Of a DNA stretch of 13,858 nt, positions 13,846 to 13,858 are shown piece by piece. The notes beneath the pieces are model-generated. The model ran no database searches. It was given only the letters and a program-made list of their open reading frames with translations, and was not told where the DNA came from. This stretch comes from Halobacteriales archaeon QH_10_65_19 (GTDB lineage: Archaea > Halobacteriota > Halobacteria > Halobacteriales > Haloarculaceae). The DNA lies in the NCBI GenBank assembly GCA_003022085.1, contig PXQK01000127.1, positions 12,048 through 25,905 of the forward strand. Reading direction: 5' to 3'. The translations under genes and the position numbers were made by a program. Positions within the stretch are counted from its first letter, which is position 1. Each line of letters starts with the position of its first letter.

Positions 13846-13858
13846 CGTGGGTGGTATC

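Noticed and set aside
1..13858. CRISPR arrays, tRNA or rRNA genes, or a complete insertion sequence.
   Set aside because: No regularly spaced short repeats, no cloverleaf-like sequence, and no transposase frame were seen on either strand. The beta-helix repeats are coding and too long for CRISPR.

Overview
The window looks like chromosomal DNA of a halophilic archaeon (Halobacteria). The base composition is high in GC, the predicted proteins are rich in Asp and Glu, and most genes have a TATA-like box about 24-30 nt before the start codon with no leader, which is the common haloarchaeal arrangement. Several families are typical of the group: two-subunit 2-oxoacid:ferredoxin oxidoreductase (KorAB), a bacterio-opsin-activator type HTH regulator, a tiny zinc-ribbon protein, and the N-glycosylation enzyme AglJ. 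I cannot name a genus.

Layout. 1-746 (+): 3' part of a secreted beta-propeller protein of the choice-of-anchor I type ending in a dockerin-like module; it appears to lack the middle of the family. 926-3307 (-): korA-korB, the 2-oxoacid (probably 2-oxoglutarate) oxidoreductase pair; korA is intact, korB is broken by an internal deletion with a frame change. 3360-4030 (-): a class I SAM methyltransferase with a frame break just after its SAM-binding loop. 4031-4350: AT-rich divergent promoter region. 4351-7497 (+): a 1048-residue Tat-exported repeat protein, probably a right-handed beta-helix, with five copies of a ~190-197 residue unit. 7469-9136 (+): overlapping the previous gene, a secreted protein with two tandem cohesin-like domains and a C-terminal dockerin-like module. 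9248-9625 (-): a cupin. 9769-11037 (-): an FAD-dependent amine-oxidase/desaturase-like oxidoreductase. 11138-11773 (+): HTH-10 regulator, almost touching the convergent 44-residue zinc-ribbon gene (11776-11910, -). 12114-12302 (+): a 62-residue two-helix membrane protein. 12342-12671 (+): a small acidic DUF5789-like protein whose stop overlaps the stop of convergent aglJ (12668-13813, -).

Two themes stand out. First, a cell-surface cluster: the beta-helix repeat protein and the cohesin/dockerin protein form an overlapping, probably coupled pair, and the dockerin-like module of the latter is about two-thirds identical to the one ending the protein at the left edge. This could be a non-cellulosomal cohesin-dockerin surface assembly; that role is inference. 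Second, three neighbouring genes in the first 4 kb (choice-of-anchor I, korB, methyltransferase) each seem to have lost an internal segment, at least two of them at what look like short direct repeats. Because korB is central to haloarchaeal metabolism, an assembly or amplification artefact is as likely as real decay and should be excluded first.
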